Source: Humisphaera sp. | Lineage (GTDB): Bacteria; Planctomycetota; Phycisphaerae; Tepidisphaerales; Tepidisphaeraceae | Length of the DNA: 14,744 nt | Reading direction: 5' to 3' | Assembly (NCBI GenBank): GCA_025351525.1 | Contig: JANXVV010000253.1 | Location: 1 to 14,744 of the forward strand | In this document: positions 1-8,028 of the stretch, piece by piece | Layout of the letters: each line of letters starts with the position of its first letter | How positions within the stretch are numbered: the first letter of the stretch is position 1 | The notes under the pieces: generated by a model | The model's database searches: none | What the model saw: only the letters and a program-made list of their open reading frames with translations | Told to the model about the DNA's origin: nothing | Made by a program: the position numbers and the translations under genes

Positions 1-677
1 TGGCCGATGGCAACGTCCGTAACAAATGCCGCAAGGCGATCGAAGCCACCCATGAAAAAGCCCTGCCCCTGATCGAAGCGCGGCTGGATACCAATCCACC
101 CTCCGCCCGCACCGTGGCGGAACTTCAGGCGATCTACGAAAAGTTCATCCCCAAAGAACAGCGCACCGGAAAATTGTATAAGTTCGACACCAAAGCCCTG
201 GCCCCCGAGGCCTTTTTGGCCTTCGCCAAAACCCACGGCGGCGATCCGATCCACGGCAAGAAAATCTTCATGGATCAAAACGGTGCCGGATGCGTGAAGT
301 GCCATAAAATCTCCAATCAGGGCGGCGATGTCGGCCCGGCCCTCGACGGCGTGGGCGGTAAATACCCCCGCGATTTTCTCGTCGACTCCATCCTCTATCC
401 GTCCAAACAAATTCTCGACGGCTATCAGCAGACGATGATCAAGCGCAAGAGCAGCAACAACCTCGAAGCCGGCATCGTCCGCGCTGAAACCGAGACGGAA
501 GTCACGCTGGTCGACAGCGCAGGTCAGAAAATCATCATCGCCAAAAGCGACATCGTCACGCGGAAGTTGAGCAACATCTCCCTGATGCCCGAGGGTTTGC
601 AGACCGCCCTGAAGCCCGAGGAATTTGCGGATGTGGTGGCGTACTTGGAGAGCCTGAAGGAAGCGGCAAAGAAATGA
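1..677 (+). CDS. PVC-type haem-binding CxxCH protein (3' end, partial)
   Basis: The reading frame is open from the left edge (first full codon at 3), so this is the last 224 residues of a longer protein. A GTG at 114 is only an internal valine codon. A single haem attachment motif, CVKCH, lies at nt 291-305. It is followed by GGDVGPALDGVG, an SILYPSKQI segment and a final FADVVAYLESLK helix. This order is the Planctomycete/Verrucomicrobium-type haem-binding C-terminal domain, which usually ends very large secreted proteins with beta-propeller and HEAT-like parts. The helical stretch before it fits such a HEAT-like region. Role inferred: periplasmic electron transfer or sugar-dehydrogenase-like activity; the catalytic part lies outside the window. 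It converges on the cytochrome gene at 886-2586. Family assignment is confident, exact function is not. Confidence 0.85.
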   Translation, partial: ADGNVRNKCRKAIEATHEKALPLIEARLDTNPPSARTVAELQAIYEKFIPKEQRTGKLYKFDTKALAPEAFLAFAKTHGGDPIHGKKIFMDQNGAGCVKCHKISNQGGDVGPALDGVGGKYPRDFLVDSILYPSKQILDGYQQTMIKRKSSNNLEAGIVRAETETEVTLVDSAGQKIIIAKSDIVTRKLSNISLMPEGLQTALKPEEFADVVAYLESLKEAAKK

Positions 678-750
678 GTATGACGAACTTTTGTAAGCGG
701 ATTTAATCGCACCGTGGAGGCGCCCACACTGAGCTTGAGAATTGATCGAT

Positions 751-842
751 CATATAGCCCCGGGATTTACCCGAGAGAACCGCGATGCTGCGAAAATCGC
801 TGGTTTGCAGACGATTCATCCCGGTAAACCGGGGGCTATATG
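751..842. repeat. 92-bp palindromic repeat, family A, copy 1
   Basis: The ends form a near-perfect inverted repeat: CATATAGCCCCGG at 751-763 against CCGGGGGCTATATG at 829-842. Inside, AACCGCGAT (779-787) can pair with ATCGCTGGTT (796-805), so the whole element can fold into nested hairpins. A second copy lies at 14538-14629 in the same orientation. Similarity continues about 25 bp beyond the right end of both copies. This copy sits between two convergent genes, where it could also act as a transcript end. It has no coding potential that I can support. Confidence 0.85.
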
Positions 843-885
843 AGAAGTTCTTAAACTCACTGCGGAACACACAGGAATGACAAAG

Positions 886-2586
886 TCAATGCCGTTCGGT
901 GTCCAGTCCCCGCAGATATTGCACGACATCGTTGCGCTTGCCCTTGTCCTCTATATAGACCGCGTGAGGGGCGTTTGCACCGCGAGCGGGATCGAGCAGG
1001 CTGTCCAGGCTTGACACCGAAGCATCGTGGAGGAAGACCTGTTTGCGTGCCAGATCCAGCAGCATCGGCAATGCGTTCCCGCGCTTATCGCCGCGCCCGC
1101 TGGCGTCAACGACAATCATCTTGTCGTCGAAGGTACCCGGAGAATTCTGCACGGCATCCAGCGGCGGTTTGCGCTGCATCAACACCTCCGGCGCATAGCC
1201 CGGCCAAAGCACCTTCAAATCGACCAAATTTTGCGGGACCGGTTTGCCTTGGTCCGCATTGTGGCACTGGGTGCAACTGGCTTGAAACACGCTGCGCCCG
1301 CGCACGAACGTCGCTTCGTCCACCGTCGCCCCCTTGGGCGCGGGCAGGGACACGACATAGGCATTCAGGTCCAGCAATTTTTGATTGTCGACCCGCAGCC
1401 CGATGGGGCCCGATTCATCGCCCACCGGCTTGCCGGTCTTGCTCGCCTTGACGTACGGATAGCCGGTCACACCCGTGTCCTTCAGCACTTTTTCGTAACC
1501 GGCGGCTAGTTCGTCACCCAGCGCCCCGGCTTGGGCATGAAGGAATTGGCGTCCTTCGGGGCTGAGCAGGTTGGTGGGGTCAAACAGGCGCGTGTAGACG
1601 TCATTGTTGAAGTCATCGAGCACCCCATGCTCACCGGCGCTGCCGAACGGGGCGGCCAAATCCTGGCGGAAGAAGGGCTGGATCGACACCGGGTTTCCGT
1701 TGCCATCCTGCGTGTCGTCAAAGGTGCCGATGGGAAAATACTTGGGGTTCGTCAAATAGGCGTCCACTTCCTCCTCAGTGGAATCAGCCGTGAGACCTGT
1801 GGGAGCGCGCCCGATGGTTTTACCTCCCAGTTGAAGTTGCAGGTGAGGGAAGAATGCGCGGGAATTGGCCGCGATCGCCAGCACCTTGCCCACATTCAGC
1901 GTGTGCGGGGTGCGTCCATCCAGTCGCTTGCCGATCGAACCGCCATCCGGCAGATTGAAGACCGAGCCGTCCGAGATCGTATGGCACAACGCACAGGAGA
2001 TGCCGACGCGGTCCTTTCCCTTCGGCACGATGCCGACCACTGCACCGGCTTCAACCAGTTTGGTCGTCGTCGCCGGGTCATTGAGCATCGGCGCGTGTTC
2101 GGGCGTCAGGTCGGTTTTGAGTTCCTTCGACAGCGCGTCTTTCAGGTCGGCGGGGATTAGATCGGCGTCGACGGTCAGGCCTGTCTTCAGCGCATCGAGC
2201 GGCGTGACTTTGTGGTCGGCCATTCCCTGGGGAACGCGCATGGCATCGGTCCAGAAGCCCTCATTGCCAAACGTTTCGGAGCGGAATACTTCCTTGCCCC
2301 GCGCGGCGTCACCCAACTTGGGAGCCGGTAGGAACGCCGCCGGAGCGGTCATCGGCTTCGCCGGATCGCCCGACTTCGACGCGTTCGCGGGCATGGCGGT
2401 CGAACCGGGGTTTTTATGGCTCGTATCGTCCATGCTGTTCGAGGTCGCTTTGCCGCTGTCGGTACGCTGGCAACCGATGCCGACATACGCCGCGAGCGCT
2501 GCGAAGAAAATGCTCTGGACGCACAGCTCCGTGAAACGGAAGAGCCTTTGCAATTGTGACACTCGGCTGGACATTACTTCACGCAT
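886..2586 (-). CDS. Di-haem cytochrome c, CcP/MauG-like, exported
   Basis: 566 residues. The ATG at 2586 is supported by AGGAG at 2594-2598, 7 nt upstream. A hydrophobic segment at about residues 24-38 ends in GIGC (Cys39). It looks like a lipoprotein or Sec signal, although the residues before the Cys are not a strict lipobox. A Pro/Ala/Ser-rich linker runs to about residue 90. Two c-type haem motifs are visible, CALCH (198-202) and CTQCH (438-442). Near the C-terminus, VFLHDASVSSLDSLLDPARG (from residue 517) resembles the HDGSVPTLEALFDPARG segment of di-haem cytochrome c peroxidase/MauG/RoxA-type enzymes. Expected role: periplasmic or membrane-anchored redox enzyme. Whether it is a peroxidase, an oxygenase or only an electron carrier cannot be told. 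It is probably transcribed alone. Confidence 0.82.
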   Translation of the reverse strand: MREVMSSRVSQLQRLFRFTELCVQSIFFAALAAYVGIGCQRTDSGKATSNSMDDTSHKNPGSTAMPANASKSGDPAKPMTAPAAFLPAPKLGDAARGKEVFRSETFGNEGFWTDAMRVPQGMADHKVTPLDALKTGLTVDADLIPADLKDALSKELKTDLTPEHAPMLNDPATTTKLVEAGAVVGIVPKGKDRVGISCALCHTISDGSVFNLPDGGSIGKRLDGRTPHTLNVGKVLAIAANSRAFFPHLQLQLGGKTIGRAPTGLTADSTEEEVDAYLTNPKYFPIGTFDDTQDGNGNPVSIQPFFRQDLAAPFGSAGEHGVLDDFNNDVYTRLFDPTNLLSPEGRQFLHAQAGALGDELAAGYEKVLKDTGVTGYPYVKASKTGKPVGDESGPIGLRVDNQKLLDLNAYVVSLPAPKGATVDEATFVRGRSVFQASCTQCHNADQGKPVPQNLVDLKVLWPGYAPEVLMQRKPPLDAVQNSPGTFDDKMIVVDASGRGDKRGNALPMLLDLARKQVFLHDASVSSLDSLLDPARGANAPHAVYIEDKGKRNDVVQYLRGLDTERH

Positions 2587-2777
2587 GGGGTTTCTCCTGT
2601 ATATCGACGCCGTCGCGGCGTGCGACGATCAGGCTATGTTCAGCGCGTCGACGGATTCCGGGAACGGAGAAAATGCAAAAATCTACAATCCCCTAGAGTA
2701 TTGCGAAATGTGGCACCCAATTCGGACGCGGAAGTCATTGCAGAATTGTTCCTAACCCATGTCGAGAGATTCAGGCG

Positions 2778-3395
2778 TTATGTTTCCGAAAAAGCCGTCG
2801 ACACATCTAATGCAAACCCTGGCAGAACGACGGATGTTGCGCGTCCGCCTTCGCCATATTCGCCGGCAACTTTGTACGTTTGATCTACCAACTGCAGCAC
2901 TGTGATTCGCCTGTCTCGCGGGTCCACAATCCAATACTCCGGAATCCCCGCCTGCTCGTATTCGCTCCGCTTGGTCTCTAAATCATGAACGCGGTCGTCG
3001 CTGACAACCTCGATCACCAGATCTGCCCCGGTCGCGAATTTCTCACCAAACCAGGATAGATGTTCGGTTAGTACAAACAGCACATCAGGCTCGCGGAATT
3101 GCCGGGCGTTGAGGCGTAGCGGATAGGCCGCAACGACGACCTTCCCCAATTGATCGGGTCGGATAAAATCGCGGAGCCATTGGTATAGAAAGCCAATGAT
3201 TTCCTGATGTTTTAAGTTTGGTAAGTCCAGAACCTCCACGCACCCATCAACCATTTCGACGATCCGATTCGTCCGCTCGCTCAGATCCAGAAACTCATTT
3301 TCACTCCAGTATCCCTGAGTGGGATAAAGTTTCGCAATGGCCCACGGCGGCGCACCTTTGCCGCTGGACGGAAGGGGATGGTTCATAGTCGTCAT
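2778..3395 (-). CDS. Uma2 family (DUF820) PD-(D/E)XK nuclease-like protein
   Basis: 205 residues from the ATG at 3395, chosen because GGTGAGG (3401-3407) lies 5 nt upstream. An ATG at 3428 would add 11 residues but has no such site. The Uma2 core is complete. EPDVLFV gives Asp104, ADLVIEVVS gives Glu129, and the DLETKRSEYEQAGIPEYWIVDP block gives Lys142 and the usual tail of the fold. These are the expected PD-(D/E)XK metal and catalytic positions. Such genes are abundant in cyanobacteria and planctomycetes, often in many copies, and their biological role is poorly defined. It is divergent from the dehydrogenase at 3553, with 157 bp between the start codons. Family call is firm; no substrate can be proposed. 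Confidence 0.9.
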   Translation of the reverse strand: MTTMNHPLPSSGKGAPPWAIAKLYPTQGYWSENEFLDLSERTNRIVEMVDGCVEVLDLPNLKHQEIIGFLYQWLRDFIRPDQLGKVVVAAYPLRLNARQFREPDVLFVLTEHLSWFGEKFATGADLVIEVVSDDRVHDLETKRSEYEQAGIPEYWIVDPRDRRITVLQLVDQTYKVAGEYGEGGRATSVVLPGFALDVSTAFSET

Positions 3396-3552
3396 AGTCA
3401 CCTCACCATTCGACGTCGGGTATAACACATGATCGCAAATTCCGGCACGCTTTTGCTCCTACGGATCTAAAAATAGTCCCTCCGCCTCTACCCATGACTG
3501 GCGTCGCAAGCTACATTCTCCCCGCCGTCTTACGGCTGCAAACAGGAGAGAC

Positions 3553-4572
3553 ATGAAAGCCATCGTTCTTGAAAAGCCCGGTCAATTGAATCGCGTCGAG
3601 ATCGACGAACCTGCGGCCCCGCTGGCCGGTGAGGCGATGGTCAAAGTGTACCGCGTCGGCATCTGCGGATCGGATGTCAGCGGGTATCTCGGCAAAATGC
3701 CGTTCTACAGCTACCCGCGAATTCCCGGGCATGAATTGGGGGTGGAAGTTCTGGCGGTCGGCGAGGGCGTCACGAACGTGAAGCCGGGCGATCGCTGTTC
3801 GATCGAGCCGTACATCAACTGCGGGAATTGCCATGCCTGCCGCAAGGGCGCGAGCAATTGCTGCGCGAATTTAAAAGTGCTGGGCGTGATGACGGATGGC
3901 GGGCTGCGCAGCCGATTCATTCTCCCCGCCCGCAAGCTGCATCCTTCGACGAAATTGTCGTATGACCAACTGGCGCTCGTGGAAACGCTGGCGATCGGTT
4001 GCCATGCGGTGGATCGGCCGGCGCTGGCCCGGGGTGAGAATTGTCTGGTCATCGGCGCGGGGCCGATCGGTTTGTCCGCGATCGTGTTCGCCAAACTCAC
4101 CGGCGCAAAAATCATCGTGATGGACATGAACGCGCAGCGACTTGAGTTCTGCAAAAACGTCATGGGTGTCGATGAGACGCTTCTGCTCGGCGACCATGTC
4201 GAGCAGGATCTACGCGCGGTGACGGATGGCAATCTAGCCGATGTGGTCATCGACGCGACCGGCAGCCATGTGTCGATGTCCAACGCGTTCGGTTACGTCG
4301 CCCCGACCGGCCGCCTGGTCTATGTCGGCATTACGACGAAAGACGTGACGTTCAAGCACCCGATTTTCCACCGACCGGAGGGCACACTGATGTGCAGCCG
4401 CAATGCCCTGCCGAAGGATTTCACGCGGATCATCCGCTTGATAGAGACGGGTCAGATCGACACCAAACCCTGGATCACGCACCGCACCGCGTTTGAAAAT
4501 CTCGCCGCGGATTTCCCGTCGTTCCTGCTGCCGGAAACGGGAGTGATCAAGGCGATGGTGGAAGTGGAGTGA
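3553..4572 (+). CDS. Zinc-dependent medium-chain alcohol/polyol dehydrogenase
   Basis: 339 residues, a normal length for the family. The ATG at 3553 follows AGGAGAG at 3544-3550. Catalytic zinc ligands are Cys38 (GICGSD), His60 with Glu61 (PGHE) and probably Glu144 (VETL). Structural zinc is held by Cys90, Cys93, Cys96 and Cys104 with canonical spacing. The nucleotide-binding loop is VIGAGPIG (166-173), and Asp191 at the end of the second strand suggests NAD rather than NADP. It resembles sorbitol, threonine and galactitol-phosphate dehydrogenases; the exact polyol or sugar acid is unknown. It is the first gene of the run ending at 7285, followed by an epimerase, a mutarotase and an aldo/keto reductase. 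That context argues for a role in oxidising a sugar or sugar-acid intermediate. Confidence 0.9.
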   Translation: MKAIVLEKPGQLNRVEIDEPAAPLAGEAMVKVYRVGICGSDVSGYLGKMPFYSYPRIPGHELGVEVLAVGEGVTNVKPGDRCSIEPYINCGNCHACRKGASNCCANLKVLGVMTDGGLRSRFILPARKLHPSTKLSYDQLALVETLAIGCHAVDRPALARGENCLVIGAGPIGLSAIVFAKLTGAKIIVMDMNAQRLEFCKNVMGVDETLLLGDHVEQDLRAVTDGNLADVVIDATGSHVSMSNAFGYVAPTGRLVYVGITTKDVTFKHPIFHRPEGTLMCSRNALPKDFTRIIRLIETGQIDTKPWITHRTAFENLAADFPSFLLPETGVIKAMVEVE

Positions 4573-4581
4573 ATTATTTAG

Positions 4582-4629
4582 CTTGCGAGCCGTGTCTGGC
4601 GGCATCGTCTCTCGGACACGGCTCGCAAG
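4582..4629. repeat. 15-bp perfect inverted repeat between dehydrogenase and epimerase
   Basis: CTTGCGAGCCGTGTC (4582-4596) is an exact reverse complement of 4615-4629, with an 18-nt loop. An outer ATTTAGC (about 4576-4582) can pair with GCTAAAT (4638-4644), so the element may be about 68 bp. No T-tract follows, so a classical terminator is unlikely. It lies 9 bp after the dehydrogenase stop and upstream of the ribosome site of the next gene. It may influence mRNA stability between the two genes. No second copy was seen in the window. Confidence 0.8.
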
Positions 4630-4660
4630 TGAGACCGGCTAAATGAGAAGGAAGGATCAC

Positions 4661-5482
4661 ATGATTTCATCCGCCGTCACCATCAGCCTTGTCCCCGAAG
4701 CGCGCGGGGGACCGTTTGTATTTTGGGACGATCTTCCCGCAGCATGCCGCAAGGCCGGTGCGTTGGGTTACGACGCGGTTGAAATTTTCCCGCCGGGGCC
4801 GGAGGCGATTGATGTTCCCGCACTTCGCGACTTACTCGATGCAAACCATTTGAAGGTGGCGGCTTTCGGCACCGGCGCGGGGTGGGTGAAACATAAGTTG
4901 CATCTCGTGCTGCCGGACGCTTCGCAACGTGAAAAGGCGCGCGAGTTCATCCGCTCGATCATTGACCTGGCCGGCCCGTTTCAAGCCCCGGCGATCATCG
5001 GGTCGATGCAGGGCCGGTGGGGCGATCTGCCACGCAATGATGCGATGGGTTACTTTGCCGATGCCCTGAACGATCTCGGTGAACATGCGAAGCAGTATGG
5101 CGTGCCGTTGATCTATGAGCCGTTGAACCGCTATGAAACGAACATGGCCAACACGGTCGAAGCCGGGATTGCGCTGCTGGATACGTTGTCGACGAAAAAC
5201 GTCACGCTGCTGGCGGATCTGTTTCACATGAACATCGAAGAAGCGGACATCGCCGCCGCCCTGAAAGCCGGTGGAAAGCACATCGGTCACGTGCATTTCG
5301 TCGATTCGAACCGTCGCCCGGCGGGTTGCGGTCACCTGAATTTCATACCGATCGCGGCGGCTCTCCAAGAAATTGGCTATAAAGGCTACGCCTCCGCCGA
5401 AGCCTTCCCCTACCCCGATTCCGATCAGGCGGCGAAATCGACGATCGAGGCGTATCGGAAATACTTCGGGCAGGCGGTTTGA
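4661..5482 (+). CDS. Ketose 3-epimerase-like sugar isomerase/epimerase (TIM barrel)
   Basis: 273 residues from the ATG at 4661, preceded by AAGGAAGGA (4648-4656). The in-frame ATG at 4643 lies upstream of that site and is less likely. The protein is an AP-endonuclease-2-type TIM barrel. The metal-binding set of D-tagatose/D-psicose 3-epimerases is recognisable: Glu153 (YEPLNRYET), Asp186 (ADLFHMN), His212 (HVHFVDSNR) and Glu247 (SAEAF). The substrate-contacting His189 and Arg218 are also present. The family uses Mn or Mg to move protons at C3 of free ketoses; related members act on inosose or hydroxypyruvate. Lying between a polyol dehydrogenase and a mutarotase, it probably interconverts a ketose in the same pathway. 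Substrate is inferred, not shown. Confidence 0.87.
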   Translation: MISSAVTISLVPEARGGPFVFWDDLPAACRKAGALGYDAVEIFPPGPEAIDVPALRDLLDANHLKVAAFGTGAGWVKHKLHLVLPDASQREKAREFIRSIIDLAGPFQAPAIIGSMQGRWGDLPRNDAMGYFADALNDLGEHAKQYGVPLIYEPLNRYETNMANTVEAGIALLDTLSTKNVTLLADLFHMNIEEADIAAALKAGGKHIGHVHFVDSNRRPAGCGHLNFIPIAAALQEIGYKGYASAEAFPYPDSDQAAKSTIEAYRKYFGQAV

Positions 5483-5826
5483 CTCCTCAAGAAAATCAAA
5501 AAATTGCCCGCGAAGCAACACGAAAAAAGACACGAAAAGAGAATTGAACGACAGCGAGTCCCTCGCTACTTTGCCGCAACCGAATTCAGGGGGAATCGTG
5601 ATGGCGCGAAAACGCGAAGTTAAACGCGAAGGGAATTTTTTTTTCTGATTTCTTCGCGTTCGCCCTCGTGCTTTCGAGGTTGCTATCTTCGTTCCTCTGG
5701 AAGATTTTGATCGATCATAATACAGTGACGCGCTCCCAGGGAAGGCGCGTCTCCGTGTGCTCTGTGGTTCAATCGAATTTGTTTTTTTTGTTCCGCGATA
5801 GCCCGTGTTCCAGGTCATGGAGAATC
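5483..5826. repeat. 344-bp intergenic stretch made of repeat debris
   Basis: No convincing gene lies here. The stretch holds short, degenerate, partly inverted motifs. They include two CGCGAAG units near 5614-5632, AACACGAAAAAAGACACG near 5517-5535, the opposite-sense TTCTTCGCGTTCGCCCTCG near 5650-5668, and CTCCGTGTGCTCTGTGG near 5751-5768. Similar AC/GA-rich fragments are scattered between genes in many planctomycete and verrucomicrobial genomes. A small hairpin is formed by GACGCGC (5727-5733) with GCGCGTC (5745-5751). A run of nine T at about 5637-5645 is present. The gap is unusually long for an operon interior, so the downstream genes may have their own promoter. Confidence 0.55.
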
Positions 5827-6273
5827 ATGCTGAAGTACACTCTCATTCATCCGAAGATACTCGAAGTGATCGCCCGCGCCGGGCATCACGGCAGGATCCT
5901 CATCGCCGACGGCAACTACCCCGCTTCGTCGACCCTCGGGCCGAATGCGGAGCTGGTCAGCCTGCAGTTGATGCCGGGGCTTCCCACCTGCACGCAAGTG
6001 CTCGAGGCGCTGTTGTCGGCGGTCCCGATCGAGGAAGCCAACACCATGGCTTACGAAACCACCGGGCAGTACGCGCTGCACGAAGACCCGCCGGTCTGGG
6101 ATCAATATCGCGGCGTGTTCAAGAAAGCCGGGTTGCCTTTGGAACTGAAGCCGATCGAGAAGTGGGCGTTTTACAAAGCCGTCGACACCAAAGATCATGT
6201 GCTGACGATTCAGACCGGCGATCAGCAGCGCTTCGCCAATCTGCTGTTGAGCATCGGCGTGAGAATGGATTGA
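5827..6273 (+). CDS. fucU: FucU/RbsD family sugar mutarotase
   Basis: 148 residues from the ATG at 5827, with GGAG at 5819-5822 close upstream. An open frame reaches back to 5668, but that part is repeat-derived and dissimilar. The start MLKYTLIHPKIL followed by GHHGRILIADGNYP (His20/His21, Asp28) is the catalytic segment of the FucU/RbsD fold. EKWAFYKAV (111-119) and TIQTGD (128-133) match the second conserved half. The aromatic FY pair favours FucU (L-fucose mutarotase) over RbsD (ribose pyranase). These enzymes interconvert the alpha and beta anomers of a free sugar in the cytoplasm and form rings of subunits. Together with the following fucose/galactose dehydrogenase-like gene it suggests supply of one anomer for oxidation. 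Specificity remains inferred. Confidence 0.87.
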   Translation: MLKYTLIHPKILEVIARAGHHGRILIADGNYPASSTLGPNAELVSLQLMPGLPTCTQVLEALLSAVPIEEANTMAYETTGQYALHEDPPVWDQYRGVFKKAGLPLELKPIEKWAFYKAVDTKDHVLTIQTGDQQRFANLLLSIGVRMD

Positions 6274-6274
6274 A

Positions 6275-6341
6275 GTAGCATGGGCCACCAGCCCATGTCT
6301 TTGTCAAAAAAAAAGAATCATGGGCTGGTAGCCCATGCTAC
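6275..6341. repeat. BIME-like double REP palindrome (GTAG type)
   Basis: Two 23-bp arms, 6275-6297 and 6319-6341, are inverted with one mismatch around an A-rich spacer. Each arm is itself a hairpin: GTAG, then CATGGGC, a 5-nt loop (CACCA, or TACCA in the other arm), then GCCCATG. The GTAG foot plus hairpin in head-to-head pairs is the layout of REP elements handled by RAYT transposases. It starts right after the fucU stop and ends 5 bp before the next start codon. Confidence 0.8.
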
Positions 6342-6346
6342 GAATA

Positions 6347-7285
<939 letters not shown>

Positions 7286-7301
7286 ATATCGCCTGATTTA
7301 T

Positions 7302-7625
7302 TCACGGAAACTCAACTCGATTGATCATTTTCTCTGTCTCGATCCGCTTCGCAAGCATCAAGAGTTTCGAGATAAGTTCTCCTACGTTGTATTTTTGATG
7401 AGGGCAGTACGCGATGCCGGCATGAGGCGTCCCTGCGGCGGCTAGGCGCAACATGTCCGGATCATGGCTTACGATGACCCGTCCTTCGCTCCGAGCATAT
7501 GCCAATTGCACGTCGTCGGCTGCGCCGAGCAATCGCGCTTGAGGTGTCGTGGTGACATCAATCCCTCTGCGCCGCAGACCCAAGGCGACCGCCTCGGCGA
7601 TGTGCTCGTCGGTATGGAATTTCAC
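7302..7625 (-). CDS. DUF5615 PIN-like protein (putative toxin)
   Basis: 107 residues if translation starts at the GTG at 7625 (VKFHTDEHI), the position where the family normally begins. The frame stays open upstream to 7772, but that part overlaps the DUF433 gene in another frame and has no similarity to the family. Acidic residues expected at a PIN-like nuclease site are present: Asp6 and Glu7 (TDEH), Asp38 (GAADDVQLA), and Asp55 and Asp57 (SHDPDM). The start lies 22 nt after the stop of the DUF433 gene, so the two are surely co-transcribed. DUF5615 proteins are regularly found behind DUF433 and are predicted type II toxins, probably RNases. Activity is inferred from the family. Confidence 0.83.
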   Translation of the reverse strand: MKFHTDEHIAEAVALGLRRRGIDVTTTPQARLLGAADDVQLAYARSEGRVIVSHDPDMLRLAAAGTPHAGIAYCPHQKYNVGELISKLLMLAKRIETEKMINRVEFP

Positions 7626-7647
7626 GGTTCGAAGTTCCGGTGATCCA

Positions 7648-7962
7648 TCATAATTTCTCTTCAAGCGGGCCGGGGCCCATTTGAGCGCGTAGCCGTTCAG
7701 CAAGGCGATCGTCATCCTTCGCCTGTTGGTCGATCGCCGCTTGATTGTCGTAGTAGTAGGCCAACCCCGCATGGATGTCAGAGAGGGTTAAGTGCGGATA
7801 GGCCGACAGGATTTCGTCGGGCGACTGCCCGGCCTGGGCAAGAAAGGCGATGTCCCAGACGCGAATCCGTGTGCCGGCGATACAGGGCTTCCCGCCGCAC
7901 ACGCCTGGGGTGCTTGTGACATGCTGCTTGGGAGTCGTAATTAGGACGGTGCTCATCGGCAT
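7648..7962 (-). CDS. DUF433 protein (putative antitoxin)
   Basis: 104 residues from the ATG at 7962; an ATG two codons later (7956) is equally possible. No ribosome-binding site is visible, and an AT-rich TATAAAAT lies directly upstream, so the message may have a very short leader. The signature STPGVCGGKPCIAGTRIRVW, then GQSPDEILSAYPHLTLSDIHAGLAYY, is the full DUF433 domain, a small winged-helix-like DNA-binding fold. The C-terminal QQAKDDDRLAERLRAQM is charged and helical, suitable for wrapping the toxin. It is first in a two-gene unit with the DUF5615 gene. It likely binds its own promoter and neutralises the partner. Confidence 0.85.
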   Translation of the reverse strand: MPMSTVLITTPKQHVTSTPGVCGGKPCIAGTRIRVWDIAFLAQAGQSPDEILSAYPHLTLSDIHAGLAYYYDNQAAIDQQAKDDDRLAERLRAQMGPGPLEEKL

Positions 7963-8028
7963 ATTTTATACTGTATTCTTGAGTGACAAAAAAGTCTTCT
8001 GAGTTGAGCAATTCATTCGCAAGGTTAC

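Noticed and set aside
742..754. 13-bp identical match TTGATCGATCATA at 742-754 and 5707-5719
   Set aside because: About one such match is expected by chance in a window of this size, and the flanks do not align.
975..2755. Long plus-strand open frames opposite the cytochrome gene (e.g. 1531-2160, 1865-2755)
   Set aside because: They are antisense shadows in GC-rich DNA; the minus strand has a full signal peptide, two CxxCH motifs and a ribosome site.
4832..5818. 328-codon minus-strand open frame opposite the epimerase
   Set aside because: It shows no recognisable domain, is rich in Arg/His as shadow frames are, and overlaps a well supported gene and a repeat region.
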